This document shows, one piece after another, positions 9,633-17,922 of a stretch of DNA of 64,000 bases. Source of the DNA: Ruminococcus sp. AF31-8BH (GTDB lineage: Bacteria > Bacillota > Clostridia > Lachnospirales > Lachnospiraceae); assembly GCF_003460605.1 (NCBI RefSeq), contig NZ_QTVN01000001.1, positions 434,001 to 498,000 on the forward strand. Reading direction: 5' to 3'. The translations under genes and the position numbers were made by a program. Within the stretch, counting starts at the first letter, position 1; every line of letters begins with the position of its first letter. Under the pieces are notes generated by a model. That model made no database searches. It was not told where the DNA came from and saw nothing but the letters and a program-made list of their open reading frames with translations.

Positions 9633-9896
9633 TTGTGATGTATGAGCAAGCTGCTCCTGCACCTCTTTGTTTTCCGCAAATACAGGTGAATGTAATAACA
9701 GCCATTCAAAACATTCCGGTAAAAACAGCTCCGCTTTGCTCAGCATTAAATCATACATATAAGGTCCTATTGCAGCACCATCTCCAATCAAAGTAATTCC
9801 TTTCTTTGCATACTTGGAAAGATTACTGTTTCCATGACTGGTTCTTACCTTATTTCTCTTTCGTCTTCGCGAAATAAAATATTTAACATATTTCAA
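9632..9896 (-). pseudogene. C-terminal fragment of a P-loop protein related to the gene at 38869-39843
   Basis: A short reverse-strand frame contains ITLIGDGAAIGPYM and LFLPECFEWLLL. These align with LIIADGAAFGSEM and LYAPESFEWLLL of the intact P-loop protein at 38.9 kb. The Walker motifs and N-terminal half are missing, and the C-terminal side is fused to the binding-protein remnant. The likely origin is a second DUF4869-type module lost by deletion. Confidence 0.7.
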
Positions 9897-10023
9897 TACC
9901 TACCCCTTCTACAAAAATCAAATTATTTTTTCATTATAACCTTTAAAGATTATACTCCTTTCAGGAATCCAATTACAACCTTGTTTATTCGCCAATTTGT
10001 GACATGAATAGATATTTGGGCAT

Positions 10024-10067
10024 AAAAAACAGGATCGCAGCGCATATGAAACGCTGTAATCCTGTTT
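10024..10067 (-). terminator. Intrinsic terminator after larE
   Basis: A 16-bp near-perfect stem (10027-10042 with 10052-10067) followed on the minus strand by a six-T run, 22 bp past the larE stop. Confidence 0.88.
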
Positions 10068-10088
10068 GCATATTTTTCAAAGTGAATT

Positions 10089-10913
10089 TTATTTCTTCAA
10101 AGTCTCGTTCATACTTCCCATACGGTATCCCTGGAGATCCATGGTTACGTAGGTGAATCCGTATTCTTTAAAGGCTTTTACGATCTGCTCGCGGTTTTCA
10201 AGTACTTTTGGGAGCTCGTCCGGGAGTACTTCGATTCGGGCCAGGGTGCCGTGGATGCGGACGCGCAGCTGGTGGAAGCCAAGGTCCAGGAGAAGCTGCT
10301 CGGCTTTGTCTACCATGCCAAGCTTTTCTTTGGTGATGGTCTCTCCGTATACAAATCTGGAAGACAGACAGGCAAAGGACTGTTTCTCCCAGGTTGGAAG
10401 GCCAAGATCTTTGGAAAGGGCGCGAATGTCTTCTTTATATAATTCGCTGTGGCGCAGCGGACTCTTTACCCCAAGCTCTGCTACAGCCTGAAGTCCTGGT
10501 CTGTAGTCGCCGTTGTCGTCCATGTTGGAGCCTTCTGCTACTGCATTTAATCCTTCTTTTCTGGCAATCTCCCAGATTTTCTCGAATAATTCTTTCTTGC
10601 AGATGTAGCAGCGGTTGGTCGGGTTCTGGCAGAAGCCTTCGATTTCCAGTTCTTCGGACTCTACTGTGATGTGACGGATACCTTCTTTTTCACAAAAGGC
10701 CTTGGCTTCTTCCAGCTCTCTCTTTGGAAAAGAACAGGACATAGCAGTAATCGCCAGACATTTGTCCCCCAGTACATCATGGGCAGTTTTCAAAAGGAAG
10801 GTGGAGTCTACGCCGCTTGAAAAAGCTACGGCTACGCTTCCAAGGCTGCGTAAGTATTCTTTCAGGTTCTCGTATTTGATCTGCTGTTCTTTAGTTGCAG
10901 TTGCTTCACTCAT
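10089..10913 (-). CDS. larE: ATP-dependent sacrificial sulfur transferase LarE
   Basis: A 274-residue PP-loop protein. The adenylating loop is SSGVDS (32-37) near the N-terminus. NPTNRCYICKKELF carries Cys102 and Cys105, and FACLSSR carries Cys182, which matches the position of the sulfur-donating cysteine of LarE. LarE inserts sulfur during synthesis of the nickel-pincer cofactor of lactate racemase and related enzymes. Proteins with all three cysteines are known in other LarE homologues to hold a [4Fe-4S] cluster that delivers sulfur catalytically. No larA, larB or larC is nearby. It has its own promoter (10994-11023), AGGAGG before the ATG and a terminator. Confidence 0.92.
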   Translation of the reverse strand: MSEATATKEQQIKYENLKEYLRSLGSVAVAFSSGVDSTFLLKTAHDVLGDKCLAITAMSCSFPKRELEEAKAFCEKEGIRHITVESEELEIEGFCQNPTNRCYICKKELFEKIWEIARKEGLNAVAEGSNMDDNGDYRPGLQAVAELGVKSPLRHSELYKEDIRALSKDLGLPTWEKQSFACLSSRFVYGETITKEKLGMVDKAEQLLLDLGFHQLRVRIHGTLARIEVLPDELPKVLENREQIVKAFKEYGFTYVTMDLQGYRMGSMNETLKK

Positions 10914-10993
10914 TTGATTATCCTCCTATGGAAGTTTGATGCTGTTTATCACACTGGAAGGCCTCCTCCCTGCGCGAAATAACAATTTGGTTT

Positions 10994-11023
10994 ATGTTAC
11001 TATGAAATACCCTAGTATGTCAA
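10994..11023 (-). promoter_or_regulatory. larE promoter
   Basis: On the minus strand TTGACA (11018-11023), an 18-bp spacer and TAACAT (10994-10999). The bases around the -35 (CCyATTGACATAsTrGG) are shared with the cysK promoter at 12222-12250. Confidence 0.65.
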
Positions 11024-11068
11024 TGGGATTAGTTATAGTTGGGTTTAAGTATATTGTTTCGCCGTTGA

Positions 11069-11126
11069 CAAAAAGGACTGCCGCGGTGAAATGCTTTGTT
11101 CAAACATATCCGTTACGACAGTCCTT
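11069..11126 (-). terminator. Intrinsic terminator after cysK
   Basis: 11-bp stem (11073-11083 with 11116-11126, one wobble) and a T-rich tail on the minus strand. The loop is about 32 nt and partly self-complementary. Confidence 0.7.
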
Positions 11127-11181
11127 ATGTTTATTCGCTTTTATAATGTTCCGTTAAGACCGCTGCGCGGCAATCCGGAAT

Positions 11182-12111
11182 TTACTCAGTAAACAGCGGT
11201 GTAGAATAATATCTGTCACCGGTGTCTGGGAGGAGGGCTACGATTACTTTGCCCTTGTTCTCAGGTTTCTTTGCATAATTTATTGCAGCGCTTAATGCAG
11301 CACCGGAGGAGATTCCTACAAGGATTCCTTCTTTGTGAGCAAGAAGTTTCGCTGTTGCAAATGCTTCGTCAGCTTCTGCTTTATAAACTTCATCATAAAT
11401 CTTGGTGTTCAGAACTTCCGGAACAAATCCGGCTCCGATTCCCTGGATCTTGTGCGGGCCAGCTTTGCCCTCGGATAATACAGGAGATGTAGCAGGCTCA
11501 AGAGCTACGACCTTCACATTCGGATTCTGCTCCTTCAGATACTCACCAGTTCCGGTAAGGGTTCCGCCTGTACCAACACCTGCGATGAAAATATCAACCT
11601 TGCCTTCAGTATCTTTCCAGATCTCTGGACCTGTGGTAGCTTTGTGTACAGCCGGGTTCGCCGGGTTCACAAACTGTCCTGGGATAAAGCTGTTCGGGAT
11701 CTCCGCTGCCAGCTCGTTCGCCTTGGCAATGGCACCCTTCATACCCTTGGTTCCATCGGTCAGAACCAGCTCTGCGCCGTATGCTTTCAGAATGTTTCTA
11801 CGCTCAACACTCATGGTCTCCGGCATGGTAAGAATGATTCTGTATCCCTTAGCTGCTGCAATAGATGCAAGACCGATTCCGGTATTTCCGGAAGTAGGCT
11901 CGATGATAACGGAACCTTCCTTCAGGATTCCCTTCTGCTCTGCATCCTCGATCATAGCCTTGGCAATTCTGTCCTTAACGCTTCCTGCCGGGTTAAAGTA
12001 TTCCAGCTTCACAAGAACGGTAGCTTCCAGTCCAAGTTCCTTTTCGATATTTGTTACCTCAACAAGCGGAGTATTTCCAATTAATCCAAGTGTTCCCTTA
12101 TAGTATGCCAT
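11182..12111 (-). CDS. cysK: Cysteine synthase A (O-acetylserine sulfhydrylase)
   Basis: A 309-residue PLP enzyme of the beta-substituting fold that makes cysteine from O-acetylserine and sulfide. The PLP lysine is Lys46 in NPAGSVKDR. The substrate loop TSGNTG is at 73-78, and the phosphate cup is [12 protein letters not shown]. The length equals the usual CysK size. I start at the ATG at 12111, with AAAGGA six bases upstream, rather than the longer 349-residue frame, whose extra 40 residues are not conserved-looking. A consensus sigma-A-type promoter lies about 110 bp upstream. The larE gene is next downstream, in its own transcription unit. Confidence 0.95.
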   Translation of the reverse strand: MAYYKGTLGLIGNTPLVEVTNIEKELGLEATVLVKLEYFNPAGSVKDRIAKAMIEDAEQKGILKEGSVIIEPTSGNTGIGLASIAAAKGYRIILTMPETMSVERRNILKAYGAELVLTDGTKGMKGAIAKANELAAEIPNSFIPGQFVNPANPAVHKATTGPEIWKDTEGKVDIFIAGVGTGGTLTGTGEYLKEQNPNVKVVALEPATSPVLSEGKAGPHKIQGIGAGFVPEVLNTKIYDEVYKAEADEAFATAKLLAHKEGILVGISSGAALSAAINYAKKPENKGKVIVALLPDTGDRYYSTPLFTE

Positions 12112-12221
12112 ATCCATTCCTTTCCCGGCTGCCCTGCCGTATCTGCCAAAACTGCAGTTTTTATACTGGCGAAATATTATTTTCAACTGTGGTACATATT
12201 GCTTTTTCATCCGTTGAATGG

Positions 12222-12250
12222 ATATTACCACTATTAACCCACTATGTCAA
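12222..12250 (-). promoter_or_regulatory. cysK promoter
   Basis: On the minus strand TTGACA (12245-12250), a 17-bp spacer and TAATAT (12222-12227), almost perfect consensus. The leader to the cysK start is about 100 nt. Confidence 0.78.
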
Positions 12251-12325
12251 TAGGTTTTTAGGATTTAATGGATAAAATTAAAATACCAGGGCTCCGAAAC
12301 CTTTTGTTCTTAGGGTTTATCCTTC

Positions 12326-12535
12326 TTATAAAACCTCATTTACCATATCGTAAGCGTCTTCCAGTGCATCCAGCGCCTCAGTAAGAGTATCCAATTTTCT
12401 CTGGTCTGCGCCGTCCTCGTCAAACTCCTGGATCAGCGCTGCAAACTCATCCTTCAGTTCTCCCATATAATCCGCAATCTGCTCCAGCTTCTCCTCTTTT
12501 TCCATAACTGCTGAAAGATCGATAATTTTACCCAT
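12326..12535 (-). CDS. Small acidic conserved-looking protein of unknown function
   Basis: 69 residues, rich in Glu/Asp/Leu, predicted as two amphipathic helices with heptad-like spacing (about 10-40 and 44-68). No cysteines, no signal peptide and no domain I recognise. TAGGAGG stands 10 bases before its ATG, and it begins 14 bp after the histidine phosphatase stop, so it is translated in that operon. A small helical partner or adaptor protein is possible, but nothing in the sequence proves a function. Confidence 0.7.
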   Translation of the reverse strand: MGKIIDLSAVMEKEEKLEQIADYMGELKDEFAALIQEFDEDGADQRKLDTLTEALDALEDAYDMVNEVL

Positions 12536-12549
12536 TCTGTCATTTCCTC

Positions 12550-13095
12550 CTATTCGTCAAAATCATAACGCACAACCGCGCAGTTCTTTACTCCAAATGC
12601 TGCATATTCCTCATTTGTCATATCATGGAAATAGGACTGCACCATTCTGGCAATTCCATTATGTGCCACCAGAATATAAGTCTTCTCCCCGGACTCTGCT
12701 TTGATCTCATCCAGCAGATTATAAATTCTCTGTGCCAGATGAAGCATGGATTCCCCACCTTCATAGTTGCAGGCGAAAATTTCTTTCGCCTTTTTAAAAT
12801 CCGCACCGTTTCTTGGCGTGCCCTCCCATTTTCCAAAATTCTGCTCAATCAGCCTTGGCTCCACTCTTCTTGGAATTCCGGTGATTTCGGAAATATATCT
12901 TGCAGTTTCTGCCGCACGAATCAGCGGTGAGTACAGAATCTCATCTGCCTTAATTCCCTCTTCCGCAATCTTCCTTCCGGTCTCCACAGCCTGCTCATGA
13001 CCAAATTCTGTCAGCGCAATGTCTGTAGCACCGCAAATCTTATTTTCTACATTCCAGATGGTCTGCCCGTGTCTCACAAAATATAGATGTCCCAT
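12550..13095 (-). CDS. Histidine phosphatase family protein (phosphoglycerate mutase-like)
   Basis: A 181-residue protein. The catalytic RHG motif is at 8-10 (FVRHGQT), the proton-donor Glu lies in the region of residues 75-85, and the second catalytic His is in LVAHNG. It is shorter than cofactor-dependent phosphoglycerate mutase and resembles the broad-specificity GpmB/CobC phosphatases of Firmicutes. The substrate is not predictable. The ATG at 13095 has AGGAGG eight bases upstream and replaces a longer frame that would overlap the LytTR gene region. It is followed by the small acidic gene. Confidence 0.88.
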   Translation of the reverse strand: MGHLYFVRHGQTIWNVENKICGATDIALTEFGHEQAVETGRKIAEEGIKADEILYSPLIRAAETARYISEITGIPRRVEPRLIEQNFGKWEGTPRNGADFKKAKEIFACNYEGGESMLHLAQRIYNLLDEIKAESGEKTYILVAHNGIARMVQSYFHDMTNEEYAAFGVKNCAVVRYDFDE

Positions 13096-13132
13096 CCTTA
13101 TTCCTCCTGATGTTTTTCCAAAAACTATAAAA

Positions 13133-13873
13133 TTATCCTGTTTTTCCCCGCATGCGGCGTCTGGTGCTTCGCCAGCTGTAATCCGCAAAGGTTTCCTGTA
13201 TTTCCCTGCGCTTTAAACGGCTGATGGGAATTTCTGTCTGATCCGATAATTTCAGCACATCGGTAGGCATTGCCGCAATTTCCCGCATGGAAACCAGCGC
13301 CCAACGGATAGGGCGGCAGAACTCTTTTTCCGGCAAAACCCTCTCAAGCTCTGCAACAGACATGGATACCTCCATCACGCCTTTTTTGGTGTGGACTTTT
13401 GCCCGTTTTCCATCGGCCTCCACATAAAGGATGTCGGAAAGATAAATGCTCTCTTCCAGCCGTCCTACTTTCACGTTCACAGTCCTCAGGGAGTAAACGC
13501 TGTCGAAAAAGCGGTCCAGGATTCCGAAAAGCTTTTCTTTTTTCACAGGCTTCACAAGGTAGTGGAGCGCTTCGATGTCAAAAGCTTCCGCTGCAAATTC
13601 CGTACTGGTGCTTTCAAACACAATCTGCACCCGGCTGTTCCTGACGATCAGGGCTTTGGCAGTTTCCATCCCATTGATGCCGTCCATAAAGATATCCATA
13701 AAAACCAAAGAATACTCCGATGTATCCGAAGCCAGAAATGCCTCACCGGAAGTAAATTCCTGGATTTTCACATATAAATTGTTCTTGTCTGTATACTCAG
13801 AAAGCAGATTCACAAGAACCTGGCGGTCTTCTTCCAGGTCATCGCAAACCGCAACTTTTATTTCCCCATTCAT
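13133..13873 (-). CDS. LytTR-family response regulator
   Basis: 246 residues: a CheY-like receiver (1-120) with acidic pocket CDD (10-12), phospho-acceptor Asp60 (FMDIFMDG) and the KPVKK lysine, then a LytTR DNA-binding domain (about 140-235) with ILYVEADGKRAKV. This is the AgrA/VirR architecture. No cognate sensor kinase is adjacent, so the partner is elsewhere or lost. A basic tail (RSTRRRMRGK) ends the protein. Two identical 10-bp elements 23 bp apart lie just upstream (13897-13929), a pitch typical of LytTR direct-repeat sites, so autoregulation is possible. Confidence 0.9.
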   Translation of the reverse strand: MNGEIKVAVCDDLEEDRQVLVNLLSEYTDKNNLYVKIQEFTSGEAFLASDTSEYSLVFMDIFMDGINGMETAKALIVRNSRVQIVFESTSTEFAAEAFDIEALHYLVKPVKKEKLFGILDRFFDSVYSLRTVNVKVGRLEESIYLSDILYVEADGKRAKVHTKKGVMEVSMSVAELERVLPEKEFCRPIRWALVSMREIAAMPTDVLKLSDQTEIPISRLKRREIQETFADYSWRSTRRRMRGKTG

Positions 13874-13896
13874 ACAGTGTCCCTCCCGATTTCATA

Positions 13897-13929
13897 GCTC
13901 TAGAGCGTGCTTGAAAAAGGCTCTAGAGC
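13897..13929. repeat. Duplicated palindrome GCTCTAGAGC, 23-bp pitch
   Basis: Two exact copies of the self-complementary decamer (13897-13906 and 13920-13929) form both a direct and an inverted repeat. They span the gap between the small acidic gene (its stop codon is inside the right copy) and the LytTR regulator gene. There is no T tract, so it is not an ordinary terminator. Confidence 0.7.
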
Positions 13930-14138
13930 AGCTTCACCAGCTCATATCTCTCATCAAACACAACTGAATCCCCTTCCTCAATTCCCCCGTCATAAAGCAT
14001 CTGGTCCGCCTGGCGGGTCATCATTTCGCTTCCGTCCTCGCCTCTAAGAAGCACCACTGCCATAACCGGAGACCCCTCACTTCTCTCCTCACAGCCGAAA
14101 TCCACGTCTTCCTGAATTTCCATAACCTTGTACTTCAT
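13923..14138 (-). CDS. Small acidic protein of unknown function
   Basis: 71 residues from the ATG at 14138: strongly acidic, beta-strand-rich in appearance (VMAVVLLRG, DSVVFDERYELV) and without cysteine clusters, signal peptide or a known motif. It begins 4 bp after the stop of the M28 peptidase, so it is translationally coupled to it. A longer in-frame extension overlaps the peptidase and lacks a ribosome binding site. The function is unknown. Confidence 0.65.
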   Translation of the reverse strand: MKYKVMEIQEDVDFGCEERSEGSPVMAVVLLRGEDGSEMMTRQADQMLYDGGIEEGDSVVFDERYELVKLL

Positions 14139-14142
14139 CTTT

Positions 14143-15363
14143 TTACTGCTCTTTTCTTTTTCTGAAAAGGTACTCGTCCAATTCTGTCTTGATTTTCTCC
14201 GGAATCTCTCTGGAAACCGGACACACAACTGCATTGGCAAAACGCTCTGTGAACTTCGCCAGGAAATCAATATCCTTCTGCAGCTGCTCCATAGACATCA
14301 CTTCCATCAAATCATAGCGGCAGTGGATTGGTGCCACATTGGAGCTTGCAAGACGGGCAAAGGAAAGGGCCGGAACACTCTTGTCCGCAAATGGAGTAGA
14401 GTCACTGGAATAAACGCCCTGTTTCGCCTCTACCGGGAATCCCACCTCTGCTGCCATATAAGAAATATAATGCGCCAGCTTATCCTCTGCAGAAACACAT
14501 GCAATGAATTTTCCCAGGTAAGTTCCGATCATATCCAGGTTAATGTTCAGCGCCGCTTTTTCCAGTTCAGATTCATGGTCGCGAACATACGCCTTAGAAC
14601 CCAGAAGTCCGCGCTCCTCACTGCCGCAGAATACAAACCGCAGTCCATAGTTCAGTTCCTTATCCTTCAGCTGCTCCATAATTCCAAGCAGACCCGCGCA
14701 GCCGCTCATGTTATCATAAGCGCCGTGAGACAATGAGGTGGTATCATAATGTGCACTAAGCACGATGTATTCCTCTCTTTTTCCTGGAATCTCCGCAATT
14801 ACATTGTGGGATTCCCCGTCATACTCATGCTGGAAAATTTCCAGGCGGATATTTTTCACCTTGTTTTTCACAAGCTCCATAGCCTGGCCGGAATGGATCA
14901 TAGCGCAAAGCACCTTGCGCTCCTCCCCAACTGCAGCCTCGCGAAGATCTCGCTGGTCAATATCTGTATTTGGATAATGCACGTTTCCGTACTGGAAAAT
15001 AAGTCCCTTCGCCCCAGCTTTCATCAGATCATGGTAGCTGAAAAATCCAACGCCCTGATCCAACAGCACGATTTTGTCCTTTGCACCAGCCAGGGAAACC
15101 GGATCCATTCCCGGCATATAATAAAGCTCCCCTTCCACCACTCCGCTTCCGCAGCAACTAAGAGCCTTACATGGAATCTCCTGTCCATCCGCCTGCAGAT
15201 GAACCTCTTCAATGTCTCCCATTGCCACCCGGAATCCTTCCAGATGCGCAGGCACTCCAAGCTCCTCACACTGGCTCTTCAGAAACTCTGCAACCTGCAG
15301 TTCCTCCTTCGTTCCGCTTGCATGAACGAAGTCTGTTGATTCAAAAATATGCTTTAAGTTCAT
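14143..15363 (-). CDS. M28-family zinc aminopeptidase with PA domain
   Basis: 406 residues with no signal peptide. A protease-associated (PA) insert sits in roughly 60-190. The zinc site ligands appear in order: SAHYDT (His, Asp), AYDNMSG (bridging Asp), CGSEERG (catalytic and ligand Glu), NLDMIG (Asp) and PIHCRYD (His). All M28 di-zinc residues are present, so the enzyme should be active on peptides. The lack of an export signal suggests an intracellular role in peptide turnover. It leads a short operon with the small acidic gene and possibly the LytTR regulator. Confidence 0.92.
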   Translation of the reverse strand: MNLKHIFESTDFVHASGTKEELQVAEFLKSQCEELGVPAHLEGFRVAMGDIEEVHLQADGQEIPCKALSCCGSGVVEGELYYMPGMDPVSLAGAKDKIVLLDQGVGFFSYHDLMKAGAKGLIFQYGNVHYPNTDIDQRDLREAAVGEERKVLCAMIHSGQAMELVKNKVKNIRLEIFQHEYDGESHNVIAEIPGKREEYIVLSAHYDTTSLSHGAYDNMSGCAGLLGIMEQLKDKELNYGLRFVFCGSEERGLLGSKAYVRDHESELEKAALNINLDMIGTYLGKFIACVSAEDKLAHYISYMAAEVGFPVEAKQGVYSSDSTPFADKSVPALSFARLASSNVAPIHCRYDLMEVMSMEQLQKDIDFLAKFTERFANAVVCPVSREIPEKIKTELDEYLFRKRKEQ

Positions 15364-15497
15364 AACCTTTTTGCTCCTTTGTCATAAATCTTCCTATCCC
15401 ATGATTCTATCATTTCCCCCACCCGTTTACAATTAAAAAAGCTCCAAATCCATCTCCCGACAGATCTGAAGCCATTTTCAAAAATAAAACCCTCTTA

Positions 15498-15947
15498 TCA
15501 AACAAATGGATTATAAAATCTTCCCAACTTTATCGTCACTGTCAAACTGATCACCAGCAGCAGGACGCCGATTCCCAGTACAATGAAATCCCTTCTTGCA
15601 AAGGGGCGTCTGGTGTACCAGGTTCGTTTTTTGTCTTTGCCGAAGCCGCGCAGCTCCATGGCGTTGGAAATGGTGTCGATTCTGTTCAGGCTGGTAAGGA
15701 TCAGCGGAAGAAGGATATTCACTGAGTTCTTCAGCCTTGCAAAAAAGTGCTCATTTATTCCCAGCTCCACGCCTCGTGCCTGCTGTGCCTGGCTGATGCT
15801 GTGATAATCCCTCTGGATATCCGGGATGTACCGAAGGGCAATCGCCACCGAATATCCCACCTTATAGGAGATCCCAATGCTGTTCAGACTGGCCGCAAAC
15901 AGCCCAAGTAAGATCCAGGTATTATAAGTGAAATTCAATATATCCAT
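15498..15947 (-). pseudogene. C-terminal part of an ECF transporter T component (EcfT/CbiQ)
   Basis: The 149-residue frame contains the coupling-helix signatures of EcfT (AQQARG at about residue 55 and AMELRGFG at about 97) and a final membrane segment. The N-terminal ~110 residues with the first membrane spans are missing; full EcfT proteins have about 265 residues. No EcfA ATPase or S component adjoins it. The frame's apparent ATG lies in sequence that still belongs to the fused kinase remnant, so this is a deletion product. Confidence 0.82.
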
Positions 15948-17633
15948 ATTCCAGCTGGTTCATATCCAGAATGGAATTCACCAGCGTCAGCAGATAATTG
16001 CCTTCTGTAGTAATGTTTTACAGAGACCGCTCCAGCCTTGCGCTGTCGTTCTTATACTTCTGTGCAATCTGCGTCATTCTCAGAACCACGTTCAGCGGAG
16101 TCCGAATATCATGACTCATCTTGGAAAAGAAATTCTGCTTGACCTCATTGGCTTCTTTGGCAGACGTAAGTGCTGCTGCAAGCTCTGTCGCAATACGTTG
16201 CTGTTTATTTTTACTCTTCACAGACAGCACTGACAGAATAACGAAAAACAGAATCAGGAAAATCGCTGCGAGCACCACCATCAGATAAACGGGATTATCA
16301 AACAGGAATGCCACTATGCTGGTTTCTGTTACCGCCTCCGTGTTTTTCTGTACAATCTCCTCGCCAAGCTGCCGGAAAATATCTGCCAGCGCTTTTTCCC
16401 AGAGTCCATAAAAGTGGTAATCATCCCTGGCATTGACTCCCATTTCCATGCTCAGGGCGGCACCTGGAACAATATCTACGCTTAAACGATTCTGTACATC
16501 ATTTCTCGCCAGTTCCTGGGCTGTGTAGCTCATAAGCAGCGCACCGTCCACATTGCCTGTTGTAACTGCTTCAACACAGTCTTCATTGTTTTCCAGGGTT
16601 ATAACTTCTACCTCCGGCCACATCTCGGAGATAATCTGTCTGATGGAAATATTGTTGCTTACCATTGCCAGCTTCTGGAATTTACTGGAGGAGCCACGCT
16701 TTCTAAGAACCGATACGGTTGTGGTCAGATAAGGATCTGTGGTTTTGTACGCAAAGGTTCCTTCCTTATCGTAGCTGCCGTCCACATCCATCCAGACATC
16801 CACGTCACCGGACTCCTGAAGCTCTGCAAGAAGCTTCGTCTCCTCATCTGTGAACTCCGTATTCTGATTCTGGGAACCGTAATATTTGTTGTACAGTTCC
16901 GCTCTCCAGTTCGGTGTTTCCCGGTTCATGCAGTCAATGGCATTGTCGATCTGGTCGATCAAATCCTGGTCTTCCCTGCGGGCCATTATGTAATATGGGG
17001 TCTGTCCGAAGTTCTCTATCACACTCTCATCTTCCAGAATGCGGATGTAGCTGTTTACCAGCGCATCCACCTCATCATTGATCAGTGCATCGGTAAGCTC
17101 TGTAGGAGTTTCATAATAAATAATCTCACAGTCAAAGCCTTTTTCTTTGGCAAATTCCTTGAAGCTGTCGTTATAGGTATGCCGTGCCAGAAGACCGATG
17201 CGCAGGCCATTGTAGGTAGAATAGTCACCGGCCACTACATCGTGTTGCCCACCTTCACGTTCATGCATGTGGTCGCTGTAATCGCCGGATGCTTGGAAAA
17301 AGCAAATTCCGTTTCTCTTTCCTCCGTTTTCCTTGCTGCAGTATAAATGTCAATGTCTCCGCTTCGCAGCATTTCCTCGCATTCCTTTGCGGTCTTGTCA
17401 TAGCCTACATAAGAAAACGTGCACTGCAGATATTTGGAAACATCCTGCATCATCTCATAACCGTAACCGGAACGTCTCCCGTCCTCATCCTACATATGAT
17501 AGCAGTCAAACGCATAAAATCCAATCTTATACTCCGGCGTATCTTCCTGCGGCACAGCCGCTGCAAACGTCTCGCAAGCCGTCATCAGCACCAGCAAAAT
17601 CCCCCAGACCAGCGCCATTACTCGCTTCCTCAT
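15940..17633 (-). pseudogene. Transporter-sensor hybrid histidine kinase remnant with two nonsense codons and a frameshift
   Basis: A signal peptide (MRKRVMALVWG...) begins at 17633. It is followed by two periplasmic SBP_bac_3-type sensor domains, a membrane segment (LMVVLAAIFLILFFVIL) and a HisKA domain with MSHDIRTPLN. Defects: an in-frame TAG at 17490-17492, a one-base frameshift near 17240, and an in-frame TAA at 16018-16020 after which the HisKA sequence continues (NITTEGNYLLTLVN). An abrupt switch to EcfT sequence follows near 15945. HATPase and receiver domains are gone. Confidence 0.88.
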
Positions 17634-17763
17634 AACCCTTTCACCCTCATTTTCCACCATCTTCTTTCCAAAACAAAATATAAAAACAGCCTTCTAACAT
17701 CATGGCTTTTTTTCTGATGTCAGAAAGCTGTCCAGGTCAGTTTTATAAATAAATTTTACAACT

Positions 17764-17793
17764 GTTGACCTTTAAGTTCAACTGGTTTTATAA
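17764..17793 (+). promoter_or_regulatory. Promoter of the nitrogenase-like genes with overlapping palindrome
   Basis: TTGACC (17765-17770), a 17-bp spacer and TTATAA (17788-17793). A 19-bp near-perfect palindrome (17764-17782, one mismatched pair) covers the -35 and could be a repressor site. The leader to the ATG at 17923 is about 120 nt and has no riboswitch I recognise. Confidence 0.5.
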
Positions 17794-17922
17794 GAATATT
17801 TCCATGCCAGAAAATGTGCCGCAGCTCTGGAAAAAACGCCTTTTTCTCCCATGCAGACATTGTATCCGCCACCCCTATATGATATCCTTATACACAGTAA
17901 AAATACACAGAGGAGGAACATC

